A stretch of 37,376 nt of DNA from an uncultured Clostridia bacterium (GCA_944343275.1 CALVMH010000016.1:1-37376), one strand, 5' to 3'. Positions 25,540 through 34,239 are shown, counted from the first letter of the stretch. Program-made: numbers and translations. The notes: generated by a model from the letters alone, not told the origin.

Positions 25540-26287
25540 CGATCTCTTGCAGCAAATCGTCCATATCATATAATCCCGCCGGTCTGCCTTGCAGCCAGTG
25601 CGCGGCTTTGAGTGCGCCCGCGGCAAAGACTCTGCGGCTGCGCGCGGAGTGGGAGAGCGTGACGATCTCGTCTTCTCCCGCAAACATCACTTCATGTTCT
25701 CCGACGATGTTTCCGCCGCGCACGGCGTGGATGCCGATCTCCTTTTTGGAGCGTTCACCGACCATGCCCTGCCGTCCGCAGACAAGTTCCATGCCGCCGC
25801 CGAACCCTTCGTCGACGCTCTTTGCAAGCATGAGCGCCGTTCCGGAGGGAGCATCCTTCTTAAAATGGTGATGCCGTTCCACGATCTCTGCATCGAAATC
25901 TGCTCCCAGCACCTGCGCTGCCTTTTTCACCAGCATCTGCAAAAGGTTGATACCGATGGAGAGGTTTCCCGTTTTGAACAGTGCAACCTGTTTCGCGGCT
26001 TTCCGGATGCGCGCAAGGTCGTCGTCGGAATAGCCTGTTGCGGCGAGCACGGCGGGAATGCCGCGCGCCTTGCAGAACGACAGCACGTCGTCAAGCGCGG
26101 ACGGCGCGGAAAAGTCGATCACAACGTCCGCATCTTCTCGGACATCTGCAATCGAACGGTATACGGGAAAGGGTTTTTCGGCGCTTATCACGTCGACGCC
26201 CGCCGAGATCACATCGCCGCCCGCCATGGCAGTCTCCGCAACGTTGGCGCCCATGCGTCCGCATGCGCCGCACAGAACGATCTTCAT
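25526..26287 (-). CDS. dapB: 4-hydroxy-tetrahydrodipicolinate reductase
   Basis: 253 residues, normal length. N-terminal Rossmann GACGRMG (7-13) binds NAD(P)H; the catalytic ERHHHFKKDAPSGT block at 137-150 has the His pair and the Lys that contacts the substrate. It reduces HTPA to tetrahydrodipicolinate on the way to DAP and lysine. The start overlaps the dapA stop by 4 nt (ATGA), so both are translated together. Third gene of the riboswitch-controlled operon. Confidence 0.96.
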   Translation of the reverse strand: MKIVLCGACGRMGANVAETAMAGGDVISAGVDVISAEKPFPVYRSIADVREDADVVIDFSAPSALDDVLSFCKARGIPAVLAATGYSDDDLARIRKAAKQVALFKTGNLSIGINLLQMLVKKAAQVLGADFDAEIVERHHHFKKDAPSGTALMLAKSVDEGFGGGMELVCGRQGMVGERSKKEIGIHAVRGGNIVGEHEVMFAGEDEIVTLSHSARSRRVFAAGALKAAHWLQGRPAGLYDMDDLLQEIAGTI

Positions 26288-27174
26288 GCCGTCACCTCCA
26301 AACCGATGTTCTGCATGGCTGTTTTGAGCGTCCGAAGGTGCTCCGGCTCGATGGGGGTAAGGGGCGGGCGGGGAATGCCCGCGTCAAAACCGAGCGCATT
26401 CATTGCAGCTTTGACGGGTATGGGATTGACTTCCGAAAAACATGCGTCGATGAGCGGCAGCAGAACGTCGTTTATTTCGTTTGCAGCGGCGAGCTTCCCG
26501 CTCAGGACGTCGCCGACCAGCCGTTTGATTTGCTTCGGAACGATGTTGGCGACAACGGAGATGACCGCCGTTCCGCCCGCCGCAAGGATGGGCAGGTTGA
26601 GCGCGTCTTCTCCCGAATGCAGGTCGCATTTTCCGCGGATGCGGCGCGCGGTTTCAAGGACTTGCTGCATGTTGCCGCTCGCCTCCTTGATGCCCGCCAT
26701 GTTGGGGATGTCGGCGATCTTTTCCATCGTTGCAGGCAGAATGTTGACGCCCGTGCGCCCCGGCACGTTGTAGCAGATGACGGGAAGAGAAGTCGCATCG
26801 CAGACTGCCTTGTAATATTCGACGATCCCGTTTTGCGTACACTTATTATAATAAGGGGTAACGGCAAGAATGCCGTCCGCTCCGAGGCCGGTGGCGATCT
26901 TTGTCATTTCCACGGCTTTTTGAGTGTCGTTTCCGCCCGTTCCGAAGATGAGTTTCGCGCGGCGCTGTACCTTTGCAGCGGCAAATTGCATGAGGGCGCG
27001 CTTCTCGGCCTCGGACATGGTAGGGGGCTCGCCCGTCGTTCCGAGCACGACGAGGGCGTCCGTTCCGCCGTCGATCTGATATTCGATCATCTTTTCAAAG
27101 CAATCGAAATTGATGCCGTCCGCCGTGAACGGGGTGATCATGGCAGTCGCGCTGCCTCGCAAAAATCCGGTCAT
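26284..27174 (-). CDS. dapA: 4-hydroxy-tetrahydrodipicolinate synthase
   Basis: 296 residues. Condenses pyruvate with aspartate semialdehyde. GTTGE at 45-49, catalytic Tyr135 and Arg140 in YNVPGRTG, and Schiff-base Lys163 in GIKEASG are all present. ATG follows GAGGAG. The 112 bp between it and asd shows no clear promoter or terminator, so the genes are probably one transcript. DapA is often lysine-inhibited in plants and E. coli; here control may rest mainly on the riboswitch. Confidence 0.96.
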   Translation of the reverse strand: MTGFLRGSATAMITPFTADGINFDCFEKMIEYQIDGGTDALVVLGTTGEPPTMSEAEKRALMQFAAAKVQRRAKLIFGTGGNDTQKAVEMTKIATGLGADGILAVTPYYNKCTQNGIVEYYKAVCDATSLPVICYNVPGRTGVNILPATMEKIADIPNMAGIKEASGNMQQVLETARRIRGKCDLHSGEDALNLPILAAGGTAVISVVANIVPKQIKRLVGDVLSGKLAAANEINDVLLPLIDACFSEVNPIPVKAAMNALGFDAGIPRPPLTPIEPEHLRTLKTAMQNIGLEVTA

Positions 27175-27286
27175 AATTTCTCCTCGCCGCGTTCATCTTA
27201 TTCGCTGCGGCTTGTTCGGTGTGAATGTTGCATCCTCTGAGTTTCCGACGGTGTTTTTCATCCGTCTCGACAGGAATTGGAACGGC

Positions 27287-28366
27287 TCAGAAATATCCTT
27301 TTGCCGCAAGCAGTTCCGCAAGCAGAACGGCGCCGCCTGCCGCTCCGCGCAGCGTATTGTGCGAAAGTCCGATGAACTTATAATCGAACAACACGTCCTT
27401 TCTCAGCCGTCCCGCACAGACCGCCATGCCGTGTTCCGTCATGCGGTCGAGCTTTGCCTGCGGTCTGTCGTCCTCTTCAAAATAGTGGATGAACTGTGCG
27501 GGTGCAGAAGGGAGCCCCAGCTTCTGCGGTTCCCCCGCGAACTGTGCCCATGCGGTGAGAATATCCTCCTTGGACGGCGTGCGTTCAAAGGAGACAAAAA
27601 CCGCCGCCGTATGCCCGTCCGAAACGGGAACGCGCAGGCACTGCGACGTAATGACGGGTCCGCTTGCGGGAACGATGGCGCCGCCTTGGATGCTTCCCCA
27701 GATCTTTAACGGTTCCTCTTCGCTCTTTTGTTCTTCGCCGCCGATATAGGGGATGACGTTGTCCACGATCTCAGGCATGGTGTCAAACGTCTTTCCGGCA
27801 CCGGAGATCGCCTGATAAGTGGTGACTGCCGCACACTTGATGCCGAACTGTCTGAGCGGGTGCAGCAGGGGAACATACGATTGCAGCGAGCAGTTGCTCT
27901 TGACGGCGATAAAACCGCGCTTGGTCCCAAGGCGCTTTTTCTGCGCTTCAATGACGGCGAGGTGGTCGGCATTGATCTCCGGAATGATCATGGGAACGTC
28001 GGGCGTGGCGCGGTGCGCCGAGTTGTTGGAGACGACGGGCACTTCGAGCTTTGCATACGCTTCTTCGATGGCGCGGATGGCGTCTTTTTTCATATTGACG
28101 GCGCAGAAGATGAAATCGACTTCTGCGGCGATTTTTTTGGCGTCCGCTTCGGCGTCATAGACGGGCATTTCGCGCGCATAGGCGGGGATGGGAGCCGCCA
28201 TCGCCCACTTCCCGTCCACCGCTTCCCGATAGGGCTTGCCTGCGGAACGTGCGCTTGCAGCAAGAACGACGGGGGTGAAGAGAGGGTGCTTGTCGAGCAG
28301 CGTGACAAACCGCTGACCGACCATGCCCGTTGCGCCGACAATGCCGACTTTGTATGTTTTTTCCAT
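27287..28366 (-). CDS. asd: Aspartate-semialdehyde dehydrogenase
   Basis: 359 residues. NADP-binding GATGMVG (11-17) and catalytic Cys159 in SNCSLQ. It reduces aspartyl phosphate to aspartate semialdehyde, the substrate for DapA. Length and motifs (VVSNNSAHR, EINADHL) fit the archaeal/fungal-like branch of Asd rather than the E. coli branch. First gene of asd-dapA-dapB, read from a promoter at 28643-28671 through a lysine riboswitch. The aspartokinase gene is not in the window. Confidence 0.95.
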   Translation of the reverse strand: MEKTYKVGIVGATGMVGQRFVTLLDKHPLFTPVVLAASARSAGKPYREAVDGKWAMAAPIPAYAREMPVYDAEADAKKIAAEVDFIFCAVNMKKDAIRAIEEAYAKLEVPVVSNNSAHRATPDVPMIIPEINADHLAVIEAQKKRLGTKRGFIAVKSNCSLQSYVPLLHPLRQFGIKCAAVTTYQAISGAGKTFDTMPEIVDNVIPYIGGEEQKSEEEPLKIWGSIQGGAIVPASGPVITSQCLRVPVSDGHTAAVFVSFERTPSKEDILTAWAQFAGEPQKLGLPSAPAQFIHYFEEDDRPQAKLDRMTEHGMAVCAGRLRKDVLFDYKFIGLSHNTLRGAAGGAVLLAELLAAKGYF

Positions 28367-28405
28367 GAAAATATCACTCCTTATATCGGATTTTTTCGGA
28401 ATTTA

Positions 28406-28434
28406 TGAAAAAAGAAGGCAGCGTCCGCCTTCTT
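28406..28434 (-). terminator. Riboswitch-controlled terminator before asd
   Basis: Minus strand AAGAAGGC (28434-28427) pairs with GCCTTCTT (28419-28412), loop GGACGCT, then TTTTTT (28413-28408). The segment GCGGACG (28428-28422) at the stem/loop can instead pair over 7 bp with CGTCCGC (28482-28476) from the 3' side of the aptamer, giving a clear antiterminator. Confidence 0.85.
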
Positions 28435-28462
28435 CGCCTTTTTTACAGAGTGTTCTGCCGAA

Positions 28463-28640
28463 AAAGCGCTTCACCGCGGACGGTGACAGAAATGCGGGTA
28501 TTCTCCCGCACTCCCAGCGTGCCCATGGGGGAAGAGAGCACACTTCGGCGGAGATACCCTTTCGCGCATGCATCGCCGAAGGATCCCCGTCCTTCTCCGC
28601 GTGCGGTACTCTTGTTCTTCCGCTCCTCTTTTTAGCGAGA
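28463..28640 (-). promoter_or_regulatory. Lysine riboswitch (L-box) leader of asd
   Basis: Read on the minus strand the leader shows the L-box consensus in order: AGAGGAGCG (near 28630), CAAGAGTA (near 28610), GGAGAAGGA (near 28600), CGAAAGGGTATCTCCGCCGAAG (split over 28567-28545), and a GCTGGGAGTGCGGG segment (near 28522). It sits between a promoter and a terminator with antiterminator pairing, directly ahead of a lysine-pathway operon. Lysine binding should favour the terminator and switch the operon off. Exact aptamer ends are approximate. Confidence 0.9.
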
Positions 28641-28642
28641 TA

Positions 28643-28671
28643 ATTTTACCATATATACACAGAAAAATCAA
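28643..28671 (-). promoter_or_regulatory. Promoter of riboswitch-asd-dapA-dapB
   Basis: Minus strand TTGATT (28671-28666), 17-bp spacer, TAAAAT (28648-28643). It is back to back with the promoter at 28691-28719; the two -35 boxes are 19 bp apart. Confidence 0.75.
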
Positions 28672-28690
28672 GGAATTTGCCCGAATTCAA

Positions 28691-28719
28691 TTGAAATATT
28701 TCGCAATTTGTAGTACAAT
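28691..28719 (+). promoter_or_regulatory. Promoter of the membrane protein-hslO operon
   Basis: TTGAAA (28691-28696), 17-bp spacer, TACAAT (28714-28719), about 57 bp before the ATG at 28776. Confidence 0.8.
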
Positions 28720-28775
28720 GGCGGCATGGGGCATTGCGTGCCCTGTAAGATGCGTTGAAAAACGGAGTTGAATAT

Positions 28776-30092
28776 ATGGCAGACAGAGAAAAGAAAGGGC
28801 TCATCGCCCGTTGGCTGGAGGGGAAGGAACGCAGCGAAGACTATGCGCGCAGTACGCTCCCCACGAGCCGCTGGGCGCTCTTTTGGGATATTTTGAAGGG
28901 CAGGTTCGGGAAACTCGTTCTTGTCAACCTGCTGATGGTCGTAACGCTCCTTCCGCTTGCCGCCGTCATTGTATGGCGGATCCTCGCCCTCGGTGCGCAG
29001 GGCATGATGGGACCTTACGGGGCGGGGCTGGGCGTCGGGTATCCCGCCATCCCCGAGCTTGTGGGGTATGCGGAAATGACCGTGTTCCAGGCGGACCTTC
29101 TCTTCTTCGCGCTCTTTATTCCTGCGGGTGCCATCGCCGCGCTCGGCATTTCGGGCGGAGGGTACATCATCCGCAATCTCATCTGGACGGAAGGCATCTT
29201 TGTTGCGAATGACTTTCTGCGCGGTATCCGGCGCAACTATTGGAACGTGCTCGAAGCCGTCCTCATCCTCACCGTCCTGCTCTTTATCGCACGCACCATG
29301 GGCAACCTTGCCGATTGGCTGGTCGCCCTCGGCGCGCAGGGCGCGGGCTGGCTCATCGCGTCCAAAGTCATCGGATACATTTTCGTTGCATTTTCCGTGC
29401 TGCTCTTTTTCTGGATGATCTCGCTCGGCATCAGTTATAAGCAGGGACCGTGGGCGCTCTTCCGCAATGCCGTCGTCATGACCATCGGGACCTTCCCGCA
29501 GACCGTCTTTTTTGCGGTGCTCGCCACATGGCCCATCTTCCTTGCGATGTTCGCGGGCGGATTCTTCGGCATCATCGGCATCCTCATTTTGCTGCTCTTC
29601 GGCGTTTCCTATATGCTGCTCGTCTGGCTGGATTACTCTCAATGGGCGTTTGACAGGTTCATCAACCCCGGTATCGGCGTTGCAACGGGCAGGGGGCTTT
29701 ACAACAAGGACAAGCCCAAAGACACCGTCGGCTCCGCAGGCGCGGCGATGCAGGACAGCGCCGCCATGCGTGAATACCGCCGCCTCATCGTCGCGCAGGG
29801 CAAGAGCAAGCTCGTCTGCCGTCCCATCAAGCCCATTGACGACGACCTTGAAGTCTATCAGCTGCCGGACAGCTTCTCGCGCGAGGATCTTGCGAAGTTG
29901 CGGGAGAGCAAGGCTGCGATCGAGGAGGACACGCGCGCATACGAGGAAGAGCATAAAGACGACGAGCGGTACGTCGAATATAACCGGCAGTTCGAGGAGC
30001 GTGAACGCGCGCTGCGTGAAGAGGAAGAGGGCGGCGGCAAGAAAAAGAAGAAAAAGAAGCCGCAGCCTCCCAAGATGCTCAATAAGCGGTGA
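28776..30092 (+). CDS. Membrane protein, YesL/DUF624-like, with charged tail
   Basis: 438 residues from ATG 28776, preceded by ACGGAG; an upstream TTG at 28755 is possible but weaker. Five to six hydrophobic segments lie between about residues 45 and 295. The opening RWALFWDILKGRFGKLVLVNLLMV fits the YesL/DUF624 pattern, but the family call is tentative. After residue ~300 the protein becomes a cytoplasmic tail of ~140 residues rich in Glu/Arg/Lys, likely helical or coiled coil (DLAKLRESKAAIEEDTRAYE), ending in a run of Glu, Gly-Gly-Gly and seven Lys. Such a tail is unusual for YesL proteins (~200 residues). Four bases separate it from the methyltransferase. Function unknown. Confidence 0.78.
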   Translation: MADREKKGLIARWLEGKERSEDYARSTLPTSRWALFWDILKGRFGKLVLVNLLMVVTLLPLAAVIVWRILALGAQGMMGPYGAGLGVGYPAIPELVGYAEMTVFQADLLFFALFIPAGAIAALGISGGGYIIRNLIWTEGIFVANDFLRGIRRNYWNVLEAVLILTVLLFIARTMGNLADWLVALGAQGAGWLIASKVIGYIFVAFSVLLFFWMISLGISYKQGPWALFRNAVVMTIGTFPQTVFFAVLATWPIFLAMFAGGFFGIIGILILLLFGVSYMLLVWLDYSQWAFDRFINPGIGVATGRGLYNKDKPKDTVGSAGAAMQDSAAMREYRRLIVAQGKSKLVCRPIKPIDDDLEVYQLPDSFSREDLAKLRESKAAIEEDTRAYEEEHKDDERYVEYNRQFEERERALREEEEGGGKKKKKKKPQPPKMLNKR

Positions 30093-30096
30093 AGCA

Positions 30097-30825
30097 ATGA
30101 CAAAGGCATACGATCACCTTGCGCGGTGGTTTGAACGTCTCAACGATGACTGCGGCTATGAACAATGGTCGCAGTATTTTCTTAAAGGGCTTTCGGCACT
30201 CGGCGCAGGGCAGCGCGGGCTGGAAGCAGGCTGCGGAAGCGGCGCATTTTCGCGCGCGCTCACAAGGGCGGGATACCGGATGACGGCGTGCGACGTCTCT
30301 GCGCCCATGCTGTCCGAGGGCATGCGCCTTGCCCGCGAAGAGGGGGTGGACATCACCTTCGTTCAGGCGGATGTCGCTTCGATGCGTCTCGGAAAGTTTG
30401 ATTTTATCCTCGCGCCCAACGATTGCTATAATTATATCGCCCCTGCGCGGCTTTTATCTGCGTTCCGTCATGCGGCGTCCTCGCTGAGAAAGGGCGGGAT
30501 CTTTTGGTTCGATCTCTCCTCTGCCGGCAAATTGCGCGAAAAAGTTGCCGACAACGTGTTTGCGGACGACAGGGATGCGGTTACATATCTTGTGTTCAAT
30601 CATTGCCGCGGAGACCGCGTGGAAATGGATGTCACGCTGTTCGTGCGGCGCGCAGACGGTGCGTTCGATCGCTTTGACGAACAGCATGTGCAATATATCC
30701 ATGAGACGGAGCAGGTCCGCGCGCTTTTGACGGAAGCGGGGCTGGATGTCCTGCGCACGGAGGGGCATCTCGGTGAAGCGGCTGCGGCAAGCGACAGGGT
30801 GAACTTTATATGCAGGAAACCGTAA
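30097..30825 (+). CDS. Class I SAM-dependent methyltransferase
   Basis: 242 residues from ATG 30097. The open frame continues far upstream but overlaps the membrane protein in another frame, so that extension is rejected. Motif I GLEAGCGSGAFS at 42-53, the acidic end of strand 2 (TACDVSAPML), motif with QADVASMRL, and the post-motif APNDCYNYI stretch are those of Methyltransf_11/25 type enzymes. The start MTKAYDHLARWFERLN...YEQWSQYF is typical of a widespread Firmicutes group of small-molecule methyltransferases. Substrate unknown. It overlaps hslO by 16 nt. Confidence 0.9.
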   Translation: MTKAYDHLARWFERLNDDCGYEQWSQYFLKGLSALGAGQRGLEAGCGSGAFSRALTRAGYRMTACDVSAPMLSEGMRLAREEGVDITFVQADVASMRLGKFDFILAPNDCYNYIAPARLLSAFRHAASSLRKGGIFWFDLSSAGKLREKVADNVFADDRDAVTYLVFNHCRGDRVEMDVTLFVRRADGAFDRFDEQHVQYIHETEQVRALLTEAGLDVLRTEGHLGEAAAASDRVNFICRKP

Positions 30826-31685
30826 GTAAATTGTATCGGGCGCTCGTGTTCGACGAGCGTGTCTCGCTTGCCGTGCTCGACACCACCGCAGTGGTGAACG
30901 AGGCGATCGTCCGTCATCGGCTGTCGCCCGTTGCGGCGGCTGCGCTCGGCAGGACGATGACGGCTGCCGCATATCTTGCGGGCTGGCTGAAAGAACCGTC
31001 AAGTTCGCTTTCCGTCTCGGTGGACGGGGGCGGCGCAGGCGGCAAGGTCTGCGTTGCGGCGGACGGCGCGCTCCATGTGCGCGGCTTTGTCGGGCAGCCC
31101 TGTTTGCAGCTTCCGCTCCGTGCGGACGGGAAGCTGGACGTCGGCGGCTTTGTCGGCAGAGAGGGAACGCTGACCGTCATTCGGGACGACGGGGACGGCA
31201 TCCCCTTCGTCGGGACGAGCGCGCTCGTTTCGGGCGAGATCGCAGAGGACTTTTCCGCCTATTTTCTGACGAGCGAACAACGCCCGACGGCGGTCGCGCT
31301 CGGCGTACAGATCGCACCGCAGGGCGAATGTATCGGCGCGGGCGGCGTCTTTTTGCAGCCGCTTCCCGGTGCGGGGGAAGAGGCGGTCGCCTTCTGCGAG
31401 GAGCAGATCGCCCGCTTTTCCGATCTGTCCTCCGCGATCGCACGTGACGGCGCGCAGGGCGTCCTTCACGGCTTCGGCGTTGCGGATGCATTCGGGCGTG
31501 AGGTGCGTTTTGCCTGCCGCTGCTCGCGGGAGAGGGCGGCGTCGGCAGTGCTTGCCATGGGCAGAGAGGATGCATTCGCGCTGCTTGCCGAGCAGGGGAA
31601 GATCGACGTCCACTGCCATTATTGTAACACCGATCATACATTTGATGAGAATGATTTGCGCAAACTTTTCAGGGAGCACGCATGA
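30810..31685 (+). CDS. hslO: Redox-regulated chaperone Hsp33
   Basis: 291 residues, normal size. The C-terminal zinc switch is complete: C236-x-C238 and C269-x-x-C272. In reducing conditions the four cysteines hold Zn and the chaperone is off; oxidation (hypochlorite, peroxide) releases Zn and activates holding of unfolded proteins. N-terminal domain shows the family pattern (ALGRTMTAAAYLAGWLK, GxVxVxADG, GFVGQP). The overlap with the methyltransferase (16 nt) and ATGA overlap with the TPR gene show an operon. Confidence 0.95.
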   Translation: MQETVSKLYRALVFDERVSLAVLDTTAVVNEAIVRHRLSPVAAAALGRTMTAAAYLAGWLKEPSSSLSVSVDGGGAGGKVCVAADGALHVRGFVGQPCLQLPLRADGKLDVGGFVGREGTLTVIRDDGDGIPFVGTSALVSGEIAEDFSAYFLTSEQRPTAVALGVQIAPQGECIGAGGVFLQPLPGAGEEAVAFCEEQIARFSDLSSAIARDGAQGVLHGFGVADAFGREVRFACRCSRERAASAVLAMGREDAFALLAEQGKIDVHCHYCNTDHTFDENDLRKLFREHA

Positions 31686-33355
31686 AGGAAGAACGTATCG
31701 ACAACGTCAAAAGGCTCGACCTGAGCGATGAATTTTTGTTGGAAAGCGTGGAAGCGCGTTTGCAGGACGGAAATTATTTTGCCGCTCTCAGGCTGCTCAA
31801 CAAGCGCAACGGGATGTATCCGCCGAGTGCGGATGCGCAGGCGTTGGCGGCAGACATCTACGAGGGGCTGGAAATGTGGCAGCAGGCGGCGGACGCATGG
31901 TTCCGCTTTCTCGATACCTGTAACGAAGCGGATTTCGGCGAAGGATACGAAGGGCTTGCCGTCGCATTTATGAACATGGGGAACGAAGTGCAGTCCGCCA
32001 TTTATTATCACCGTGCCTTTGCGGAGGAGGGGCAGCTTTCCCCCGAAGGAGCGGCGGAGCTCGGCGGGCTGTTCCGCCGCGCCACCGCGCCGCGCCTGCG
32101 CATCGTTCCGGAGGGAGGAGCGCCCTGTCCGGAGGTGCTGGCGGAGGGGCTGGCGCTTTTAAAGAGCGGAGAACTTGAAAAGGCGCGGAACAAGTTTTAT
32201 GAAACGCCGGAAGAAAGTTCCGACTATCCCTCCGCCGCGGGGCTTGCCGCCATGTGCACGCTCATGCTGGGCGACGAGGAAGGGGCGCAGCGTGCCTGCG
32301 AGGAGCTGCTCGCCGTACACGGCGACAACGTGCAGGCGCTGACCACCTATTGCGCGGTGTTGGGGGCGCGCGGCGACAAGGAGGGGGCAAAGAACGCGGC
32401 GGAAAAGCTCGCATCTCTTTCCGTCGAGACGACGGACGATCTGTACCGCATCGCCACAGCGCTGTGCGAAACGGGGCTGGACGAACGCGCATACGAGAAG
32501 CTTACCCAACTTGCCGAGCGCCTTCCCTGTGATGAAAACGTGCTCTGGTTCCGCTCCGTCGCTGCATTCCGCACGGGCAGGACGGAGGAGGCGATCGCCT
32601 CTTTGGAGACGCTTTGCACGCTCTTTCCGCGCAAGGCGGTCGCGCAGTATTACCTCGAACGCATGCGTGCGGAGCGTGACGGCGGGGAAACGGCTTTGCA
32701 GATGAACTATTACTATCGTGTTCCGGAAGAAGAGTACGAGACGATCGCCGGGTTCCTGCTTGCGGCTGCGGCAGTGGACGAGAAGGACGTGCGGCGCATT
32801 TCGGAACTTCCGCAGCTTGAGAACTTTTTCCGGATCGCATTCGACGAAATGGAGGGGCGCGACGATAAGCTGCAGGCGCTTGCCGTCCGCGTTGCCGTTT
32901 CCGCCCGCGCAGATGCGTTCCTGCGGGAAGTGCTGCTCGATTGTACGTTGGAAGAGTACTGCAAGATCAACATCCTGCATGCGCTCACCATGCGCAATGA
33001 AGAAGATTCCTTCGGCGTGGTCGTCTGCAATGTCTATAAGGAATTTTTCATCCATAAAATCGAGATCGGAAAAAAGAAGGCGGACCCGTTCATGAAGGCG
33101 TTCGCGGACGTCTATTCCAAGTTTGCGCTGCTTGGCGAGGAGAACGAAGGGAAGATCTGCGCGGCGGCAGAGGACATTTATGCCACGCTGGAAGAGGCGG
33201 GCGCGCTTGATTACTGTGACGAACGCGCCGCCATGGCGGCTGCCATTTACCGTGAGGCGCGGCTGAAAGGCGGCGAACGCGGGATTGCGGACATCGTCGC
33301 TCTGTTCGATGCCAACCGGTATACGACGCAGTGTATTCTTGACTACATGATGTGA
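31682..33355 (+). CDS. Tetratricopeptide-repeat protein
   Basis: 557 residues with no signal peptide or membrane segment, almost all helical. TPR-like pairs with W/Y-A-G-F spacing recur from about 20 to 330 (for example NYFAALRLLNKRNGMYPPSADAQALAADIYEGLEMWQQAADAWFRFLD, here split by eye into two repeats). The second half (330-557) is helical but no longer TPR-like. It probably acts as a cytoplasmic scaffold. Start overlaps the hslO stop (ATGA). I do not recognise a characterised family. With the next gene it may form a helical-repeat pair. Confidence 0.8.
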   Translation: MKEERIDNVKRLDLSDEFLLESVEARLQDGNYFAALRLLNKRNGMYPPSADAQALAADIYEGLEMWQQAADAWFRFLDTCNEADFGEGYEGLAVAFMNMGNEVQSAIYYHRAFAEEGQLSPEGAAELGGLFRRATAPRLRIVPEGGAPCPEVLAEGLALLKSGELEKARNKFYETPEESSDYPSAAGLAAMCTLMLGDEEGAQRACEELLAVHGDNVQALTTYCAVLGARGDKEGAKNAAEKLASLSVETTDDLYRIATALCETGLDERAYEKLTQLAERLPCDENVLWFRSVAAFRTGRTEEAIASLETLCTLFPRKAVAQYYLERMRAERDGGETALQMNYYYRVPEEEYETIAGFLLAAAAVDEKDVRRISELPQLENFFRIAFDEMEGRDDKLQALAVRVAVSARADAFLREVLLDCTLEEYCKINILHALTMRNEEDSFGVVVCNVYKEFFIHKIEIGKKKADPFMKAFADVYSKFALLGEENEGKICAAAEDIYATLEEAGALDYCDERAAMAAAIYREARLKGGERGIADIVALFDANRYTTQCILDYMM

Positions 33356-33363
33356 GGCGGTAC

Positions 33364-34239
33364 ATGAAAAAGCTCATTGATTTTGACGGATTGTTTGACG
33401 AAAAACTTGCCGAATATATTCGTGCCAACGCGCAAAAATATACCGAAAAGCAGTGGGAAAACGTCATTCCGAAACTGTATCAACAATTCGGCGATACCTA
33501 TGTTGCCAAGGCGGGCGCCACGCCCAAGGGATATTACGCCGCCATGTCCGACGGGGAGCTTTGCGAAACGCTTGCGCGGCACGTCAAAGAGGGGGTGCCC
33601 GTTTCCGATTTTTTGTGCCGGGAACTTGAAAGCCGCGGCTGCACGGATGCGCTCATTGCCCTGCTTTTTGAAAAGGACGAAGAACTTCTGACCCTCGCCG
33701 TCAATCTTGCAGGGAGCAGCGAGAAGGCGTTCGATGCCTATTTCGGCATCCTCATGTCCGACGCCGGAGAGGACATCAAGGAAGCGGTGTGCGAGCAGCT
33801 CAAAGGCGGCGCGGACGCCGCCAAAGAGCGCGCCCTTGCCTGCTATGCAAGGGGCACGGAGCGGGAGATGATGTTGGAGATCCTGTCCCGCTGCAAGACG
33901 CGCGATGACAGGGTCTATGAACTTTTGCTCTCCGCGTTCCGCACGGGGGACGAGGTGCCGATGCACGCAAGCTATCTTGCCGCTTACGGCGATGAGCGCG
34001 CTCTTCCCGTTCTTTTGGAATACATCGATCGCGACGATATCAATTTTCTTGAATTCCGCGAGGTAAAATACGCCATCGAAGCGCTGGGCGGGGTCTATGA
34101 AAAACCGCGCGATTTCTCCGCCGATCCGTATTATCTGGAAATTTTGGAACAATCTCGCCTGCCCGTTGACCCCGACAAGAAGAGCGATGCACAAAATGAC
34201 CGCCGCGGCGCTTTTATAAAGCGCCGCGGCGGTGCCTGA
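33364..34239 (+). CDS. Helical-repeat (HEAT-like) protein, unknown function
   Basis: 291 residues from ATG 33364; a GTG at 33352 is an alternative. The sequence begins with a basic/acidic helix set (KLIDFDGLFDEKLAEYIRANAQKYTEKQWENVIPKLYQQFG) and continues with HEAT-like helical pairs such as RALPVLLEYIDRDDINFLEFREVKYAIEALGG. No enzyme motif, signal peptide or membrane segment. It follows the TPR gene by 8 bp. Its last twelve codons lie in a perfect 16-bp palindrome (34199-34233), so the C-terminus RRGAFIKRRGGA may be forced by an RNA hairpin, not by protein function. Confidence 0.75.
   Translation: MKKLIDFDGLFDEKLAEYIRANAQKYTEKQWENVIPKLYQQFGDTYVAKAGATPKGYYAAMSDGELCETLARHVKEGVPVSDFLCRELESRGCTDALIALLFEKDEELLTLAVNLAGSSEKAFDAYFGILMSDAGEDIKEAVCEQLKGGADAAKERALACYARGTEREMMLEILSRCKTRDDRVYELLLSAFRTGDEVPMHASYLAAYGDERALPVLLEYIDRDDINFLEFREVKYAIEALGGVYEKPRDFSADPYYLEILEQSRLPVDPDKKSDAQNDRRGAFIKRRGGA
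34199..34233. terminator. Palindrome between two convergent genes
   Basis: Perfect 16-bp stem (34199-34214 with 34218-34233), 3-nt loop TAT, inside the last codons of the helical-repeat gene and 30 bp past the aminopeptidase stop. On the minus strand the stem is followed by GTCATTTTG, a weak T-run. It is likely a shared terminator or transcript end for both genes. Confidence 0.65.

Noticed and set aside
29512-30096. Upstream extension of the methyltransferase frame
   Set aside because: It is out of frame inside the membrane protein, Arg/Ser-rich and without motifs; the ATG at 30097 begins the conserved domain.
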